A stretch of DNA of 64,000 nt from Pantoea cypripedii (GCF_002095535.1 NZ_MLJI01000001.1:3792412-3856411), one strand, 5' to 3'; counted from the stretch's first letter, positions 39,876 through 51,017 are shown. Program-made: numbers and translations. Notes: generated from the sequence alone by a model not told the origin.

Positions 39876-41186
39876 TTAGCGTGGTGTCCCGCTATTAAGC
39901 CAGAATGGGGCCTGCTTCACCGCCTGATTCACCAGCGTATTCAGGCCTCGCTCCTGCTGGATGGCAATGGCATGCTGCAATGTCTGCCAGCCCGACAGCC
40001 AGTTATTCACCTCTTCAGCCGGATACGCCCCTGCCAGCAGATGCACCGCCAGCAGCTGGCGATTCAGACGCGTGGCTTTATCCTGGAACTCATTAAACAG
40101 CTGCACATCAGCAAAGGTGTCTTTCAAATCAGCGTTAATACGGCTCAGCATGATGTCGCTAAAGCGTTTGAAGGAACCCTGCAATTTACTTTTGCTCTTA
40201 TCATCCAGCCAGTTTTGCCATTGCGTCTCAACCAGCCAGTGAGTAAGCGCTAACTGAGCATCGACAGAGCTGAGTGAAAAACTGAGTGCCGTGGCATCCT
40301 GCTGGTTATCCGCCAGCAACTCTTCTATATGGGTCAGCTTCTGACGCAAATCACTGCTGGCTTTACGCGGCACCAGCGCACCAAATAACGAGAATGCCTG
40401 ACGCAGGGTTTCTAATGCCTCCAGCACCGACGCTTGCGCTGCCGAATTACCACGCAACCACACTTCTTCATGGTATTGCCAGTGATTCAGCCCCGCAGAC
40501 AACGCGTTGATCATGCCCTGCTCTACCGTCGCCTTTGCCGGGATTTTCAGTAGCGGCAGGTTGCGCAATGGGCGTGGTGTATTGCCCTGTGCCAGCTGAT
40601 AACCACGGGCGGCTTTACTCAGGCTACCGAGGCGCAAACCGCCCATAGCGATAAGCTGTTGGGCAAATTGCAGCAGATCTTTACGCTGCCCCTGCTTCAG
40701 CTCCAGCTCCACCTCGTATAAAGGTTCGCTGAATTCACCAGCGGCTACCGCTCCGCGATCAAACGCCACCTCAATTTCGCTATCGGCAAACTGCACCAGC
40801 CACATCTCGCGCTGGAAATGGGTGCTGAACAGGGGCTCCAGCCGTTGCTGCAATGCGGCCACATCTGTTCCCTGCGGCCAGATTTCGGCGGGTAACAAGG
40901 CGATGTCCAGATCCGGCGTATTGATATCGACGTTATATTCCGGTCGCTGATGCAACCCACCCACGCTTTTTCCTGCCGCTTTTAGCGTCATTTCATAGCG
41001 CTGGTCGATGCCGCGAATGCGCAGTCCCATATCCCAGCGCCGCAGCTGGTTGTCATCGGTTTCAAAATAGATGTTGGTCAGCTCACGCGCTGATACATGT
41101 TGATGAGGCCATGCTGCAAGAGTTGTAGCCAGTTTTTCGGCCGCTTCCGGCGTGGCAATGAACTTTAATTCGATTTCGATGGTCAT
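39876..41186 (-). CDS. ygiF: inorganic triphosphatase YgiF (CYTH-CHAD)
   Basis: 436 residues (E. coli 433). The N-terminal CYTH domain (about 1-200) opens with the ExExK metal/phosphate motif as EIELKF, followed by acidic strands such as LELKQGQ. The C-terminal CHAD domain (about 215-430) is helical and His-rich. The E. coli enzyme hydrolyses tripolyphosphate. It is the first gene of ygiF-glnE-hldE on the minus strand, divergent from ygiM by about 200 bp. Confidence 0.95.
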   Translation of the reverse strand: MTIEIELKFIATPEAAEKLATTLAAWPHQHVSARELTNIYFETDDNQLRRWDMGLRIRGIDQRYEMTLKAAGKSVGGLHQRPEYNVDINTPDLDIALLPAEIWPQGTDVAALQQRLEPLFSTHFQREMWLVQFADSEIEVAFDRGAVAAGEFSEPLYEVELELKQGQRKDLLQFAQQLIAMGGLRLGSLSKAARGYQLAQGNTPRPLRNLPLLKIPAKATVEQGMINALSAGLNHWQYHEEVWLRGNSAAQASVLEALETLRQAFSLFGALVPRKASSDLRQKLTHIEELLADNQQDATALSFSLSSVDAQLALTHWLVETQWQNWLDDKSKSKLQGSFKRFSDIMLSRINADLKDTFADVQLFNEFQDKATRLNRQLLAVHLLAGAYPAEEVNNWLSGWQTLQHAIAIQQERGLNTLVNQAVKQAPFWLNSGTPR

Positions 41187-41390
41187 AATTTTTTATTGAA
41201 TACGCTGCTGGCACTTAAGAAGTTAATCTGGCGAAGAGTAATGCACAGAATGCATGCTGTCTCGGCTTTCTTTTGCTTTTACGACCCTTTTCACTCCAGA
41301 TTGAGACCAGGATAGTTCTCATTCAGATTTATGGGAAGCCTCTCCAGACTGTGCCGGTAATTTTACGCCATGACGAAAAATTGATATCGA

Positions 41391-42011
41391 ATGAAAAAAA
41401 TCACACTTGCAGCTCTTTCATTGCTGGCTTTCAGCGCCATCACTCCAGCTCATGCAGACGAAAAACGTTACATCTCCGATGAATTATCCACCTGGGTGCG
41501 CAGCGGCCCTGGCGATCAATTTCGCCTGGTTGGCAAGCTGAATGCCGGGGAAGAAGTACAGTTGTTGCAAACCAACAACGATACGCAGTACGGCCAGATT
41601 AAAGATTCGCAGGGTCGCACCACCTGGATTCCTCTCTCCCAGTTGAGTGCCGATCCCAGTCTGCGTACCCGCGTGCCACAGCTGGAACAGCAGGTGAAGG
41701 ACCTCACCGATAAACTGCAAAACATCGACAACAGCTGGAATCAGCGTACGTCCGATATGCAGAACAAGGTAGCCAACAGCGATAGCACCATCAACGGCCT
41801 GAAAGACGAAAATCAGAAGCTGAAAAACGAGCTGATTGTCGCGCAGAAAAAAGTCAGTGCCGCTAACGTTCAGCTGGATGACAAACAGCGCACCATCATC
41901 ATGCAATGGTTTATGTATGGCGGTGGCGTGCTGGGCGTGGGTCTGTTACTGGGTCTGTTGTTGCCGCATATGGTGCCGCGTCGCAAAAAGAACGATCGCT
42001 GGATGAATTAA
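41391..42011 (+). CDS. ygiM: SH3-domain membrane protein YgiM
   Basis: 206 residues (E. coli 206). Signal peptide-like N-terminus (about 1-22, ending AHA), a bacterial SH3 domain (about 25-90: RYISDELSTWVRSGPG, NAGEEVQLLQ), a long coiled coil (about 95-165) and one C-terminal membrane helix (about 170-192) followed by RRKKNDR. The protein is thus periplasmic and anchored at its end. The function is not settled; ygiM deletions in E. coli have been linked to envelope and Cca-associated phenotypes. It is followed 137 bp later by cca. Confidence 0.94.
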   Translation: MKKITLAALSLLAFSAITPAHADEKRYISDELSTWVRSGPGDQFRLVGKLNAGEEVQLLQTNNDTQYGQIKDSQGRTTWIPLSQLSADPSLRTRVPQLEQQVKDLTDKLQNIDNSWNQRTSDMQNKVANSDSTINGLKDENQKLKNELIVAQKKVSAANVQLDDKQRTIIMQWFMYGGGVLGVGLLLGLLLPHMVPRRKKNDRWMN

Positions 42012-42148
42012 GCCGATCATTGTTCTTTTTTTGGGAGGGGATCGTAAGATGCCCCTTTAGGCATGCCCGAATTTTGGCCAAACTGTGCAACAATTAGAGA
42101 TTGATGCGTGCCCGACACGCAAAGGTAGATGGCCTCTGGAGTAGTTGA

Positions 42149-43381
42149 GTGAAGACGTTTCTGGTCGGTGGCGCAGTGCGTGATGCGTTGTTGCGTTTAC
42201 CGGTAAAAGATAAAGATTGGGTCGTGGTAGGCACCACACCTGATGCGATGCTGGCGCAGGGCTTTCAGCAAGTTGGCCGGGATTTTCCGGTTTTTTTGCA
42301 TCCACAAAGCCGCGAAGAGTATGCGCTGGCGCGTACTGAGCGCAAAAGCGGTAACGGATATACCGGGTTTGTGACCTGGTTTGCGCCGGATGTCACGCTG
42401 GAGCAGGATTTGCTGCGACGCGACCTGACCATCAATGCCATCGCGCAGGCGGATAGTGGTGAGTTAATCGATCCCTATTCCGGACAGCGCGATCTGGCCG
42501 ATCGTATCCTGCGCCATGTTTCCGCCGCTTTTAATGAAGATCCCCTGCGCGTCTTACGCGTGGCGCGGTTTGCTGCCCGTTTTGCCCACCTGAACTTCCG
42601 TATCGCTGATGAAACTCAGGCGTTGATGCGTGATATGGTCGCCAGTGGCGAGCTGGCGCATCTCACGCCCGAACGCGTCTGGAAAGAGACAGAAAAGGCA
42701 CTGCTGACGCGTAATCCACAAGTTTATTTCCAGGTACTGCGTGATTGTGGCGCGTTGCAAGTGCTGTTCCCGGAACTCGATAACCTGTATGGCATCCCCG
42801 CCCCCATCAAATGGCACCCGGAGATTGATAGCGGTATCCATTCACTGATGACGCTGACGATGGCAGCTGCGCTGTCCGACCAGCTGGATGTGCGCTTTGC
42901 CACGCTGTTCCACGACGCAGGGAAAGCCCTCACGCCGCCGGAGAAGTGGCCGAGCCATCATGGTCATGGTCTGGCCGGCGTGCCGATTGTGGCAGCCTTA
43001 TGTGAGCGGTTGCGCGTCCCCAACTCGGTGCGCGATCTGGCACTGTTGGTTACCGAATTTCACGATATGGTTCACACCATCGAACGCCAGCCAGCCGCAG
43101 CGCTGATTGCGCTGTTTGATCGCATTGATGCCTGGCGCAAGCCGCAGCGTGTGGAGCAAATGGCGCTGACCAGCGAAGCCGATGCACGCGGCCGTGCCGG
43201 GCTGGAAAACAATGCCTATCCGCAGGGTGATTATCTGCGCACAGCATTCTCGCTGGCACAGGCCGTTCCCACCAAAGCCGTGGTGGACGCTGGATTCAAA
43301 GGAGCAGAAGTTCGGGAAGAGTTAACACGGCGGCGAATTGAAGTACTGCAGGAAAGGCTGATTAACGCGCGGCCAGCGTAA
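42149..43381 (+). CDS. cca: multifunctional CCA-adding enzyme (tRNA nucleotidyltransferase / phosphohydrolase)
   Basis: 410 residues (E. coli 412). It adds and repairs the CCA end of tRNA. The N-terminal head domain has [24 protein letters not shown] with the catalytic D-x-D; neck and body follow with [10 protein letters not shown] and [16 protein letters not shown]. The HD phosphohydrolase domain (about 225-340) carries LFHDAGKA and HHGHGLAG. The start codon is GTG 42149, as in E. coli, with GGAG seven bases upstream. It faces uppP and shares a strong hairpin at its end. Confidence 0.96.
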   Translation: MKTFLVGGAVRDALLRLPVKDKDWVVVGTTPDAMLAQGFQQVGRDFPVFLHPQSREEYALARTERKSGNGYTGFVTWFAPDVTLEQDLLRRDLTINAIAQADSGELIDPYSGQRDLADRILRHVSAAFNEDPLRVLRVARFAARFAHLNFRIADETQALMRDMVASGELAHLTPERVWKETEKALLTRNPQVYFQVLRDCGALQVLFPELDNLYGIPAPIKWHPEIDSGIHSLMTLTMAAALSDQLDVRFATLFHDAGKALTPPEKWPSHHGHGLAGVPIVAALCERLRVPNSVRDLALLVTEFHDMVHTIERQPAAALIALFDRIDAWRKPQRVEQMALTSEADARGRAGLENNAYPQGDYLRTAFSLAQAVPTKAVVDAGFKGAEVREELTRRRIEVLQERLINARPA

Positions 43382-43391
43382 CTGGCCGCGC
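43367..43391. terminator. strong hairpin spanning the cca stop codon
   Basis: Perfect 10-bp stem GCGCGGCCAG / CTGGCCGCGC around CGTAA, which contains the cca stop (43379-43381). It lies between the convergent cca and uppP. No T run follows, so intrinsic termination is uncertain; it could protect both 3' ends. Confidence 0.5.
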
Positions 43392-43397
43392 ATTGCA

Positions 43398-44216
43398 TCA
43401 CATGAACAGCATGTAAACCACGCCCGCAATGATAAAGCGGTAGATGGCAAATGAGACAAAGGAGATGCGTTTAATCAGTTCAAGGAAGGCTTTGATGGCA
43501 ACCAATGCCACCACGAAGGCGGTGACAAAGCCAACGGCGAACATCGGCAGATCCTGCATCGTCAGGAAGCCAATGCTTTTGTACAGATCCAGCACTGTCG
43601 CACCCATCATCATCGGTACTGCGAGGATGAAGGAGAACTCCGATGCAGCATAGCGGCTCACGCCCATCAGCATACCGCCAGAGATGGTGGCACCCGAACG
43701 TGAGAAGCCCGGCCACAGCGCCAGACACTGGAAGCAGCCAATCATAAACGCCTGACGATAGGTAATATCGTCAATCCCCACCGCTTTCGGCTGCTTTGGT
43801 TTAAGGTATTCCGCCACCAGCAGCAGCACGCCACCCACCACCAACGCATACATCACGTTAATCGGGTTGAACAGCGATTTGATTTTATCGTGCAGCAGCA
43901 AACCAATGACCACCGCAGGCACCATACCCAGCAGGATATGAATCAGGGTCAGATGACCTTTGCCGGTACCTTCATGTTTCACTTCACCAAAATGAATACC
44001 GATTAAGCCAAAGAGTCGACGCCAGAACATCACCACGACAGCAAGAATAGAACCGAGCTGAATCACCACTTCAAAGGTATCGGCGGTGTCGCCTTCGAAA
44101 CCTAACAAGTGGCCAACAATAATCATGTGGCCAGTGGACGAGACCGGTAAAAATTCGGTCAGACCTTCCACTATCCCCAGGATTGCAGCTACCCACAGCT
44201 GATGAATATCTGCCAT
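43398..44216 (-). CDS. uppP: undecaprenyl-diphosphatase UppP (BacA)
   Basis: 272 residues (E. coli 273). An inner-membrane protein with about 8 membrane segments that recycles undecaprenyl diphosphate to the monophosphate carrier for cell wall synthesis; excess gives bacitracin resistance. Signature motifs are [14 protein letters not shown] near residue 17 (BacA motif 1, catalytic Glu) and [13 protein letters not shown] near 171 (motif 2). ATG 44216 starts MADIHQ as in relatives; the frame extends to 44261 without support. Convergent with cca. Confidence 0.97.
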   Translation of the reverse strand: MADIHQLWVAAILGIVEGLTEFLPVSSTGHMIIVGHLLGFEGDTADTFEVVIQLGSILAVVVMFWRRLFGLIGIHFGEVKHEGTGKGHLTLIHILLGMVPAVVIGLLLHDKIKSLFNPINVMYALVVGGVLLLVAEYLKPKQPKAVGIDDITYRQAFMIGCFQCLALWPGFSRSGATISGGMLMGVSRYAASEFSFILAVPMMMGATVLDLYKSIGFLTMQDLPMFAVGFVTAFVVALVAIKAFLELIKRISFVSFAIYRFIIAGVVYMLFM

Positions 44217-44245
44217 CAAATTTTCCTCTATCCGTTTTAAACAGT

Positions 44246-44276
44246 AAAAAGGCGGTCGCATCTGCCTACCGCCTTA
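44246..44276 (-). terminator. folB terminator
   Basis: Minus-strand stem AAGGCGGT / ACCGCCTT with an 11-base loop, followed by TTTT. It sits between folB (ends 44406) and uppP, so the two are separate units. Confidence 0.65.
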
Positions 44277-44405
44277 AATTATGCCTGCGCCAGTCTGAAG
44301 GAAACCTTAAGGTTTCCGGTAACTAAGCCGCACTAAACGCAACGGCTCGCGCTGAGACACACCATAATTTGGTTTGGTTTCATTGTGATGGCAATCACGT
44401 CAGAT

Positions 44406-44765
44406 TTATTTAGGAATAGTCCCGCGCTCAATTCGTACGCCAACCGTGGCTGCCTGCGCTACAGCCCCCGGTTTTCCTACGCGGATGCGCACGCCGGGCG
44501 TTTTGAAACGATTCATCAACAGATCCGCAATTTCTTCCGCTACCCGTTCAACCAGAGCAAAACGCTGCCCGTTAAGATGGTTTAAAATTGCCTCGGTGAC
44601 ATCGGCATAACTGAGGCAATCATCAACATCGTCGCTGGCAGCCGCCTGGCGGTTATCCCACGCCATTTCGACATCGAGCACCAGCTTCTGCTGCATCCCC
44701 TGCTCCCAGTCGTAAACGCCAATAGTGGTGAACACGGTGAGTTGCTCAATAAATACGATATCCAT
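44406..44765 (-). CDS. folB: dihydroneopterin aldolase
   Basis: 119 residues (E. coli 122). Splits 7,8-dihydroneopterin to 6-hydroxymethyl-dihydropterin in folate synthesis. Active-site parts are FTTIGVYDWEQ with Glu, DCLSYADV and the Lys in VGKPGAV. The start MDIVFIEQL at 44765 matches family members; the open frame extends upstream to 45065 into plsY and is spurious. Divergent from plsY, the same neighbourhood as E. coli. Confidence 0.96.
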   Translation of the reverse strand: MDIVFIEQLTVFTTIGVYDWEQGMQQKLVLDVEMAWDNRQAAASDDVDDCLSYADVTEAILNHLNGQRFALVERVAEEIADLLMNRFKTPGVRIRVGKPGAVAQAATVGVRIERGTIPK

Positions 44766-44871
44766 GATGTAGTCTCTGTTTTTGGCTAAGCCGGATACCA
44801 CTTCCGGCGGATTATGCGTATTATCCACACTTACCGAGAACAAAACGACCCTACAGGAACGGTATGGAACT

Positions 44872-45477
44872 ATGAGTGCTATCGCGCTTGGTATGATTAT
44901 TTTCGCGTATCTTTGCGGCTCCATTTCCAGCGCGATACTGGTGTGCAAACTCGCTGGTCTGCCGGATCCACGCACCCAGGGCTCAGGTAACCCCGGTGCG
45001 ACGAATGTGTTACGTATCGGGGGGAAAGCACCCGCCGCCGCGGTACTGATCTTTGATATCGCCAAAGGGATGTTGCCGGTGTGGATCGCTTATCTGCTGC
45101 ATATTCCGCCGTTGTATCTTGGCCTGACGGCGATTGCCGCCTGCCTCGGCCACATCTATCCCGTTTTCTTTCGTTTTCGCGGCGGCAAAGGCGTGGCGAC
45201 CGCGTTTGGTGCCATTGCGCCGATTGGCTGGGATTTGACCGGGTTAATGACCGGTACCTGGCTGCTGACGGTGCTACTGAGCGGCTACTCGTCGCTGGGC
45301 GCGATTGTCAGCGCGTTAATCGCCCCTTTTTATGTCTGGTGGTTTAAGCCGCAATTCACCTTTCCGGTGTCGATGCTTTCGTGCCTGATTTTGCTACGTC
45401 ATCACAACAACATTCAGCGCCTGTGGCGTGGCCAGGAAAATAAAATCTGGAAGCGGAAAAAGAAGCCGCAGAAATAA
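44872..45477 (+). CDS. plsY: glycerol-3-phosphate acyltransferase PlsY
   Basis: A 201-residue inner-membrane protein with five membrane helices (E. coli YgiH 205). It transfers the acyl group from acyl-phosphate to glycerol 3-phosphate, the first step of phospholipid synthesis. The three active-site loops are visible: [22 protein letters not shown] and [11 protein letters not shown]. The ATG at 44872 follows AGGAAC by 12 bp and matches the known N-terminus MSAIA. Divergent from folB; a two-way terminator separates it from tsaD. Confidence 0.97.
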   Translation: MSAIALGMIIFAYLCGSISSAILVCKLAGLPDPRTQGSGNPGATNVLRIGGKAPAAAVLIFDIAKGMLPVWIAYLLHIPPLYLGLTAIAACLGHIYPVFFRFRGGKGVATAFGAIAPIGWDLTGLMTGTWLLTVLLSGYSSLGAIVSALIAPFYVWWFKPQFTFPVSMLSCLILLRHHNNIQRLWRGQENKIWKRKKKPQK

Positions 45478-45507
45478 AAAAACCGGCGCGCAGGCCGATT
45501 TTTTTAT
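45475..45507. terminator. two-way terminator between plsY and tsaD
   Basis: A GC-rich short stem (CGGC / GCCG) is flanked by A7 to the left and T7 to the right, overlapping the plsY stop and ending 2 bp from the tsaD stop. Confidence 0.65.
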
Positions 45508-45508
45508 G

Positions 45509-46522
45509 TCAGATGGCAGGCAGTTCAGCCAGCGGCCAGCGAGGTCGGACACTGACGCCCAGTTCACCCCGTGTTCCGCCTTTCAGTCGCACCATCCCCG
45601 CATAAGCAATCATGGCACCGTTATCGGTACAGAATTCCGGGCGGGCGTAAAATACTTCACCACCACGCGCTTTCATCATCTCCGCCATGCGCTCGCGTAA
45701 CGTGCGGTTGGCGCTGACGCCGCCGGCGATCACCAGACGTTTGAACCCCGTCTGCTCCAGTGCACGCTTACATTTAATCATCAGCGTATCCACCACCGCG
45801 TCTTCGAAAGCACGGGCGATATCGGCGCGCGCCTGCTCATCACCTGCATGTTGGCGGATGGTATTGGCAGCGAAGGTTTTCAGGCCGGAGAAGCTGAAAT
45901 CAAGGCCGGGGCGATCGGTCATCGGGCGCGGGAAAGTGAAACGACCCGGCGTGCCCTGCTGTGCCATGCGCGAGAGCATCGGGCCACCCGGATAGTCGAG
46001 GCCCAGCAGTTTGGCGGTTTTATCAAAAGCTTCACCTGCCGCATCGTCAATGGATTCGCCCAGCAGGGTATATTCACCTATGCCGGTGACGCTAATCAGC
46101 TGGGTGTGACCACCCGAAACCAGCAGCGCCACAAACGGGAATTCCGGCGGATTGTCTTCCAGCATGGGTGCCAGCAGATGGCCTTCCATATGATGGACTG
46201 GCACCGCAGGAACATTCCAGGCGAATGCCAGCGCACGACCAATGGTGGCACCGACCAGCAGCGCACCGACCAAACCTGGTCCGGCGGTATAGGCCACGGC
46301 ATCAATCTGCTGCGGCTGCAATCCAGCCTGTTTCAACGCCGCCTGAATCAGCGGCACGGTTTTACGCACGTGATCGCGCGATGCCAGTTCTGGCACCACA
46401 CCGCCGTAATCGGCATGCAATTTTACCTGGCTATATAATTGATTTGCCAGCAGACCGGACGCATCGTCATAAATCGCGATGCCGGTTTCATCGCAGGACG
46501 TTTCAATACCCAGAACTCGCAT
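45509..46522 (-). CDS. tsaD: tRNA N6-threonylcarbamoyladenosine transferase TsaD
   Basis: 337 residues (E. coli 337). ASKHA-fold protein that, with TsaB and TsaE, transfers threonylcarbamoyl to A37 of ANN-decoding tRNAs. The metal-binding His pair lies in [11 protein letters not shown] (near residues 111 and 115). Nucleotide motifs are [14 protein letters not shown] at the start, VSGGHTQL and [15 protein letters not shown] 46522 is the family start; upstream codons to 46573 are not conserved. It is divergent from rpsU, the usual position beside the macromolecular synthesis operon. Confidence 0.97.
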   Translation of the reverse strand: MRVLGIETSCDETGIAIYDDASGLLANQLYSQVKLHADYGGVVPELASRDHVRKTVPLIQAALKQAGLQPQQIDAVAYTAGPGLVGALLVGATIGRALAFAWNVPAVPVHHMEGHLLAPMLEDNPPEFPFVALLVSGGHTQLISVTGIGEYTLLGESIDDAAGEAFDKTAKLLGLDYPGGPMLSRMAQQGTPGRFTFPRPMTDRPGLDFSFSGLKTFAANTIRQHAGDEQARADIARAFEDAVVDTLMIKCKRALEQTGFKRLVIAGGVSANRTLRERMAEMMKARGGEVFYARPEFCTDNGAMIAYAGMVRLKGGTRGELGVSVRPRWPLAELPAI

Positions 46523-46604
46523 AGCTTTTCGTACCCTCTTCTTGCGGCGCGCAGTGTACCACAGGGAGATCACCGGCCGGGCAACTTTGACCGCGAAAAA
46601 GTGT

Positions 46605-46634
46605 TTTTCCGTCGCACAAAGAGTGCGCTATACT
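46605..46634 (+). promoter_or_regulatory. candidate sigma70 promoter of rpsU-dnaG-rpoD
   Basis: TATACT (46629-46634) is a good -10, with a weak T-rich -35 (TTTTCC, 46605-46610) at 18 bp. It lies 170 bp upstream of rpsU between the divergent tsaD and rpsU. E. coli has two promoters in this interval. Confidence 0.5.
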
Positions 46635-46746
46635 CCACGGCCTGAAAAAACCGGCAGCCGCAAGGCACAAGCCCCTGTTGGTTTCAATTTGTTCCTGGTG
46701 CTTTACAAGCCAACCCCGGTTGGAGTAGAATTATGCACCATTTTGA

Positions 46747-47019
<273 letters not shown>

Positions 47020-47026
47020 TTTCTTT

Positions 47027-47042
47027 CGGAGGTTCGCCTCCG
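47027..47042 (+). other. UUCG-capped hairpin after rpsU
   Basis: CGGAGG-TTCG-CCTCCG lies 7 bp after the rpsU stop. The UUCG tetraloop makes a very stable RNA hairpin. There is no T run, so it more likely protects the rpsU 3' end than ends transcription. Confidence 0.6.
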
Positions 47043-47076
47043 CCGCGTGATAAACGCAGACAGAGTCAAGTAAGAG

Positions 47077-47103
47077 GCCGTGCTTTCCGAAAGGAAGCGC
47101 GGC
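47077..47103 (+). terminator. rpsU-dnaG intergenic attenuating hairpin
   Basis: Stem GCCGTGCTTTCC / GGAAGCGCGGC with a GAAA loop, then TTGTTGCCGTTT. It sits where the E. coli operon has the partial terminator T1 that lowers dnaG expression relative to rpsU. Confidence 0.6.
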
Positions 47104-47137
47104 TTGTTGCCGTTTATGAGCTGAAAAATCGGGGCTT

Positions 47138-48883
47138 ATGGCTGGACGAATTCCACGCGTATTTATCAATGACTTACTTGCCCGCACGGACATCGTGGAT
47201 CTTATCGATGCCCGCGTTAAGCTGAAAAAGCAGGGTAAGAACTATCATGCGTGCTGCCCATTCCATAACGAGAAAACCCCCTCTTTCACCGTAAACGGTG
47301 ATAAGCAGTTTTATCACTGCTTCGGCTGTGGTGCCCACGGCAATGCCATCGACTTCCTGATGAATTTCGATCGTCTGGAGTTTGTCGAGAGCATTGAGGA
47401 ACTGGCCACCCAGCACGGCCTTGAAGTGCCTTATGAAGCGGGCAACGGCCCCAGCCAGATGGAACGCCATCAGCGCCAAAGCCTTTATCAGCTGCTGGAA
47501 GGTCTGAACACCTTTTATCAGCAGAGTCTGCGTCAACCGCAGGCCCAGCCCGCTCAGCAATATCTCGCCACGCGTGGCCTTAGCCAACAAGTGATTGATC
47601 ACTTTGCCATTGGCTATGCACCGCCCGGCTGGGATAACGCGCTGAAGCGTTTTGGTCAGCAGAAAGAAGATCGTGAGTCGCTGATGGAAGCGGGCATGCT
47701 GGTCAGCAATGACAAAGGCCGCACTTACGATCGTTTTCGCGACCGGATCATGTTTCCGATTCGCGATAAACGCGGCCGGGTGATTGGTTTTGGTGGCCGT
47801 GTACTGGGCAACGATACGCCGAAATACCTGAACTCGCCGGAAACACCGATTTTCCATAAAGGTCGTCAGTTGTATGGCCTGTATGAAGCGCTGAAAAATC
47901 ATCCGCAACCGGCTCGTCTGCTGGTGGTGGAAGGGTATATGGATGTGGTGGCGCTGGCGCAGTTCGGCATTGATTATGCCGTTGCCTCGCTGGGAACCTC
48001 GACCACCGCGGAACATATTCAGCTGCTGTTTCGCTCGACGGAAAACGTCATTTGCTGTTACGACGGTGACCGTGCCGGCCGCGAAGCCGCCTGGCGCGCA
48101 CTCGAAACCGCATTGCCTTACATGAATGACGGACGTCAGCTACGCTTTATGTTTTTGCCTGATGGCGAGGACCCGGACACGCTGGTGCGCAAAGAAGGCA
48201 AAGCCGCGTTTGAATCAAGGATGGAGCAGGCTATGCCGCTCTCCACGTTTCTGTTCGACAGCCTGCTGCCGCAGGTTGATCTGAGTACGCGCGACGGTAA
48301 AGCACGCCTGAGTACGCTGGCGTTACCGTTGATCAGGCAGATCCCCGGTGAAACCCTGCGTATTTATATGCGTCAGGAATTAGGTAATAAACTCGGCATT
48401 CTTGACGATAACCAGTTAGAGAAGTTATTGCCGAAGCAGGCAGAGAGTGGAGCCGCACCCACTGCACCACCGCTGAAGCGCACAACCATGCGCGTGCTGG
48501 TGGCGTTACTGGTGCAGAACCCGCAATTTGCCGCCATGGTGCCTGCTCTTGAAGGTCTGGAGCAGTCAAAAATGGCGGGTTTGCCGCTGTTTGTGGAGTT
48601 AGTCAGCCGTTGTTGTGAGAATCCTGGCCTGACGACCGGACAGCTACTAGAGTTATATCGCGGGACAAATTTTAGTCAGACCCTTGAAACACTGGCCACC
48701 TGGAACCACATGATAGTGGATGAAGAGGCGGAAACCGTGTTCCAGGACTCTCTGGCGAGCCTTTACGATTCCGCGCTGGAACAGCGTCTTGAAGCGCTCA
48801 TTGCCCGCGATCGTACCGAAGGTTTAAGTGCTGCCGAACGCCGCGAATTCTGGGCACTGAGCCAGGCACTGGCAAAGAAATAA
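47138..48883 (+). CDS. dnaG: DNA primase
   Basis: 581 residues (E. coli 581). It makes RNA primers for replication forks. The N-terminal CHC2 zinc domain holds C40, H43, C61 and C64 (CCPFHNEKTPSF...YHCFGCGAHG). The Toprim catalytic core (about 255-345) has VVEGYMDVVAL and CYDGDRAGREA, and the C-terminal DnaB-binding helicase-interaction domain starts near 450. It lies between rpsU and rpoD, with a weak ribosome site (a known way of keeping primase low in E. coli). Confidence 0.98.
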   Translation: MAGRIPRVFINDLLARTDIVDLIDARVKLKKQGKNYHACCPFHNEKTPSFTVNGDKQFYHCFGCGAHGNAIDFLMNFDRLEFVESIEELATQHGLEVPYEAGNGPSQMERHQRQSLYQLLEGLNTFYQQSLRQPQAQPAQQYLATRGLSQQVIDHFAIGYAPPGWDNALKRFGQQKEDRESLMEAGMLVSNDKGRTYDRFRDRIMFPIRDKRGRVIGFGGRVLGNDTPKYLNSPETPIFHKGRQLYGLYEALKNHPQPARLLVVEGYMDVVALAQFGIDYAVASLGTSTTAEHIQLLFRSTENVICCYDGDRAGREAAWRALETALPYMNDGRQLRFMFLPDGEDPDTLVRKEGKAAFESRMEQAMPLSTFLFDSLLPQVDLSTRDGKARLSTLALPLIRQIPGETLRIYMRQELGNKLGILDDNQLEKLLPKQAESGAAPTAPPLKRTTMRVLVALLVQNPQFAAMVPALEGLEQSKMAGLPLFVELVSRCCENPGLTTGQLLELYRGTNFSQTLETLATWNHMIVDEEAETVFQDSLASLYDSALEQRLEALIARDRTEGLSAAERREFWALSQALAKK

Positions 48884-49128
48884 CCGTTTTAGACGCTCTG
48901 GTTGCCGATACCGTTAAAATGGCAGGGAACCGGGGCGATAAGCATTAGCGGAACCAGGCGAGAAGCCTGGCCCGAAAAAAGCATCCAAGCGGCTTAAGTG
49001 CCGAATATCAGAGGGCAAATGCCCTGGCCGCGACGAAGGCAGCGGCAAAAACACAACGCCTTCACTGTTATTGTTGGCTCGCTGCCGACCGACACCAATC
49101 TAATTAACAGAAGTGTGGATACCGTCTT
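48884..49128 (+). other. dnaG-rpoD intergenic region with hairpins
   Basis: A 245-bp gap holding CCAGGC-GAGAA-GCCTGG (48954-48970) and further weak repeats. In E. coli this interval has an RNase E processing site between dnaG and rpoD. No reading frame looks real here. Confidence 0.45.
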
Positions 49129-50973
49129 ATGGAGCAAAACCCGCAGTCACAGCTTAAGCTACTTGTCACCCGTGGTAAGGAGCAGGGCTATCTGACCTAT
49201 GCTGAGGTCAATGACCATCTGCCGGAAGATATCGTCGACTCCGATCAGATCGAAGACATCATCCAGATGATTAACGATATGGGTATTCAGGTGGTGGAAG
49301 AAGCCCCTGATGCCGATGATCTGATGCTGAATGAAAACAGTGCCGATACTGACGAAGATGCTGCGGAAGCCGCCGCTCAGGTGTTATCCAGCGTTGAATC
49401 TGAAATTGGCCGTACCACCGACCCGGTGCGCATGTACATGCGCGAAATGGGTACTGTTGAACTGCTGACGCGCGAAGGCGAAATTGACATCGCTAAACGC
49501 ATCGAAGACGGCATCAACCAGGTTCAGTGCTCCGTTGCAGAATATCCGGAAGCAATCACCTATCTGCTCGATCAGTACGATCGTGTTGAAGCAGGCGAAT
49601 CACGTCTGTCCGACCTGATCACCGGTTTTGTCGATCCGAACGCTGAAGAAGATCTGGCCCCTACCGCCACTCACGTGGGTTCTGAGCTGTCTGAAGAAGA
49701 CCGCGATGATGACGAAGATGAAGACGAAGAGAGCGATGACGACAGTTCTGATGACGATAACTCTATCGATCCGGAACTGGCGCGCGAGAAATTCGTTGAG
49801 CTGCGTACCCAGTACGAAACTACCCGTACGGTGATCAAGGCCAAAGGCCGCAGCCACGCTGATGCGGTTGCCGAAATTCAGAATCTTTCTGAAGTGTTTA
49901 AACAGTTCCGCCTGGTACCGAAGCAGTTCGACTACCTGGTTAACAACATGCGTGAAATGATGGAGCGTGTGCGTACTCAGGAACGCATCATCATGAAATT
50001 TTGTGTTGAACTGTGCAAAATGCCGAAGAAAAACTTCATCACCCTGTTCACCGGTAATGAAACCAGTGAAAGCTGGTTTAAAGCCGCACTGGCGATGAAC
50101 AAGCCGTGGTCGGAAAAACTGCTGGAAGTGCAGGATGACGTCATGCGTTGCCTGCAGAAACTGTCGCAGATTGAAGAAGAAACCGGCCTGACCATCGAGC
50201 AGGTGAAGGATATCAACCGTCGTATGTCTATCGGCGAAGCCAAAGCGCGTCGTGCGAAGAAAGAGATGGTGGAAGCTAACCTGCGTCTGGTGATTTCAAT
50301 CGCCAAGAAATACACCAACCGTGGTCTGCAATTCCTCGACCTGATTCAGGAAGGTAACATCGGTCTGATGAAGGCGGTTGATAAGTTTGAATACCGTCGT
50401 GGTTATAAGTTCTCAACTTATGCCACCTGGTGGATCCGTCAGGCTATCACCCGTTCTATCGCCGACCAGGCGCGTACCATCCGTATTCCGGTGCATATGA
50501 TTGAGACCATCAACAAGCTCAACCGTATTTCGCGCCAGATGTTGCAGGAGATGGGCCGCGAGCCGACGCCGGAAGAACTGGCTGAGCGTATGCTGATGCC
50601 GGAAGATAAAATCCGCAAAGTGCTGAAAATTGCCAAAGAGCCAATCTCTATGGAGACGCCGATTGGTGATGATGAAGATTCGCATCTGGGCGATTTTATC
50701 GAAGACACCACGCTGGAGCTGCCGCTGGATTCTGCAACTTCTGAGAGCCTGCGTTCTGCTACCCACGACGTGTTGGCTGGCCTGACCGCGCGTGAAGCGA
50801 AGGTACTGCGTATGCGTTTCGGTATCGATATGAATACCGACCACACGCTGGAAGAGGTAGGCAAGCAGTTTGACGTAACGCGTGAGCGTATCCGTCAGAT
50901 TGAAGCCAAGGCGCTGCGTAAACTGCGTCATCCAAGCCGTTCCGAAGTGCTGCGTAGCTTCCTTGACGACTAA
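49129..50973 (+). CDS. rpoD: RNA polymerase primary sigma factor RpoD (sigma 70)
   Basis: 614 residues (E. coli 613). Region 1.1 acidic autoinhibitory domain (about 1-90). Region 1.2 follows with [14 protein letters not shown], then the non-conserved acidic insert with a poly-D/E stretch around 185-210. Region 2 has [20 protein letters not shown] and the -10-reading helix [17 protein letters not shown]. Region 3 and region 4.2 close with [20 protein letters not shown], which reads the -35 element. Last gene of rpsU-dnaG-rpoD, ending at a strong two-way terminator. Confidence 0.98.
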   Translation: MEQNPQSQLKLLVTRGKEQGYLTYAEVNDHLPEDIVDSDQIEDIIQMINDMGIQVVEEAPDADDLMLNENSADTDEDAAEAAAQVLSSVESEIGRTTDPVRMYMREMGTVELLTREGEIDIAKRIEDGINQVQCSVAEYPEAITYLLDQYDRVEAGESRLSDLITGFVDPNAEEDLAPTATHVGSELSEEDRDDDEDEDEESDDDSSDDDNSIDPELAREKFVELRTQYETTRTVIKAKGRSHADAVAEIQNLSEVFKQFRLVPKQFDYLVNNMREMMERVRTQERIIMKFCVELCKMPKKNFITLFTGNETSESWFKAALAMNKPWSEKLLEVQDDVMRCLQKLSQIEEETGLTIEQVKDINRRMSIGEAKARRAKKEMVEANLRLVISIAKKYTNRGLQFLDLIQEGNIGLMKAVDKFEYRRGYKFSTYATWWIRQAITRSIADQARTIRIPVHMIETINKLNRISRQMLQEMGREPTPEELAERMLMPEDKIRKVLKIAKEPISMETPIGDDEDSHLGDFIEDTTLELPLDSATSESLRSATHDVLAGLTAREAKVLRMRFGIDMNTDHTLEEVGKQFDVTRERIRQIEAKALRKLRHPSRSEVLRSFLDD

Positions 50974-50984
50974 TCGGTCTGAGA

Positions 50985-51015
50985 TAAAAAAACCCCGGCT
51001 TGCCGGGGTTTTTTA
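50985..51015. terminator. two-way terminator between rpoD and mug
   Basis: Stem AACCCCGGC / GCCGGGGTT with a TT loop, A run to the left and T run to the right. It ends the sigma operon and, on the minus strand, mug. Confidence 0.92.
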
Positions 51016-51017
51016 TT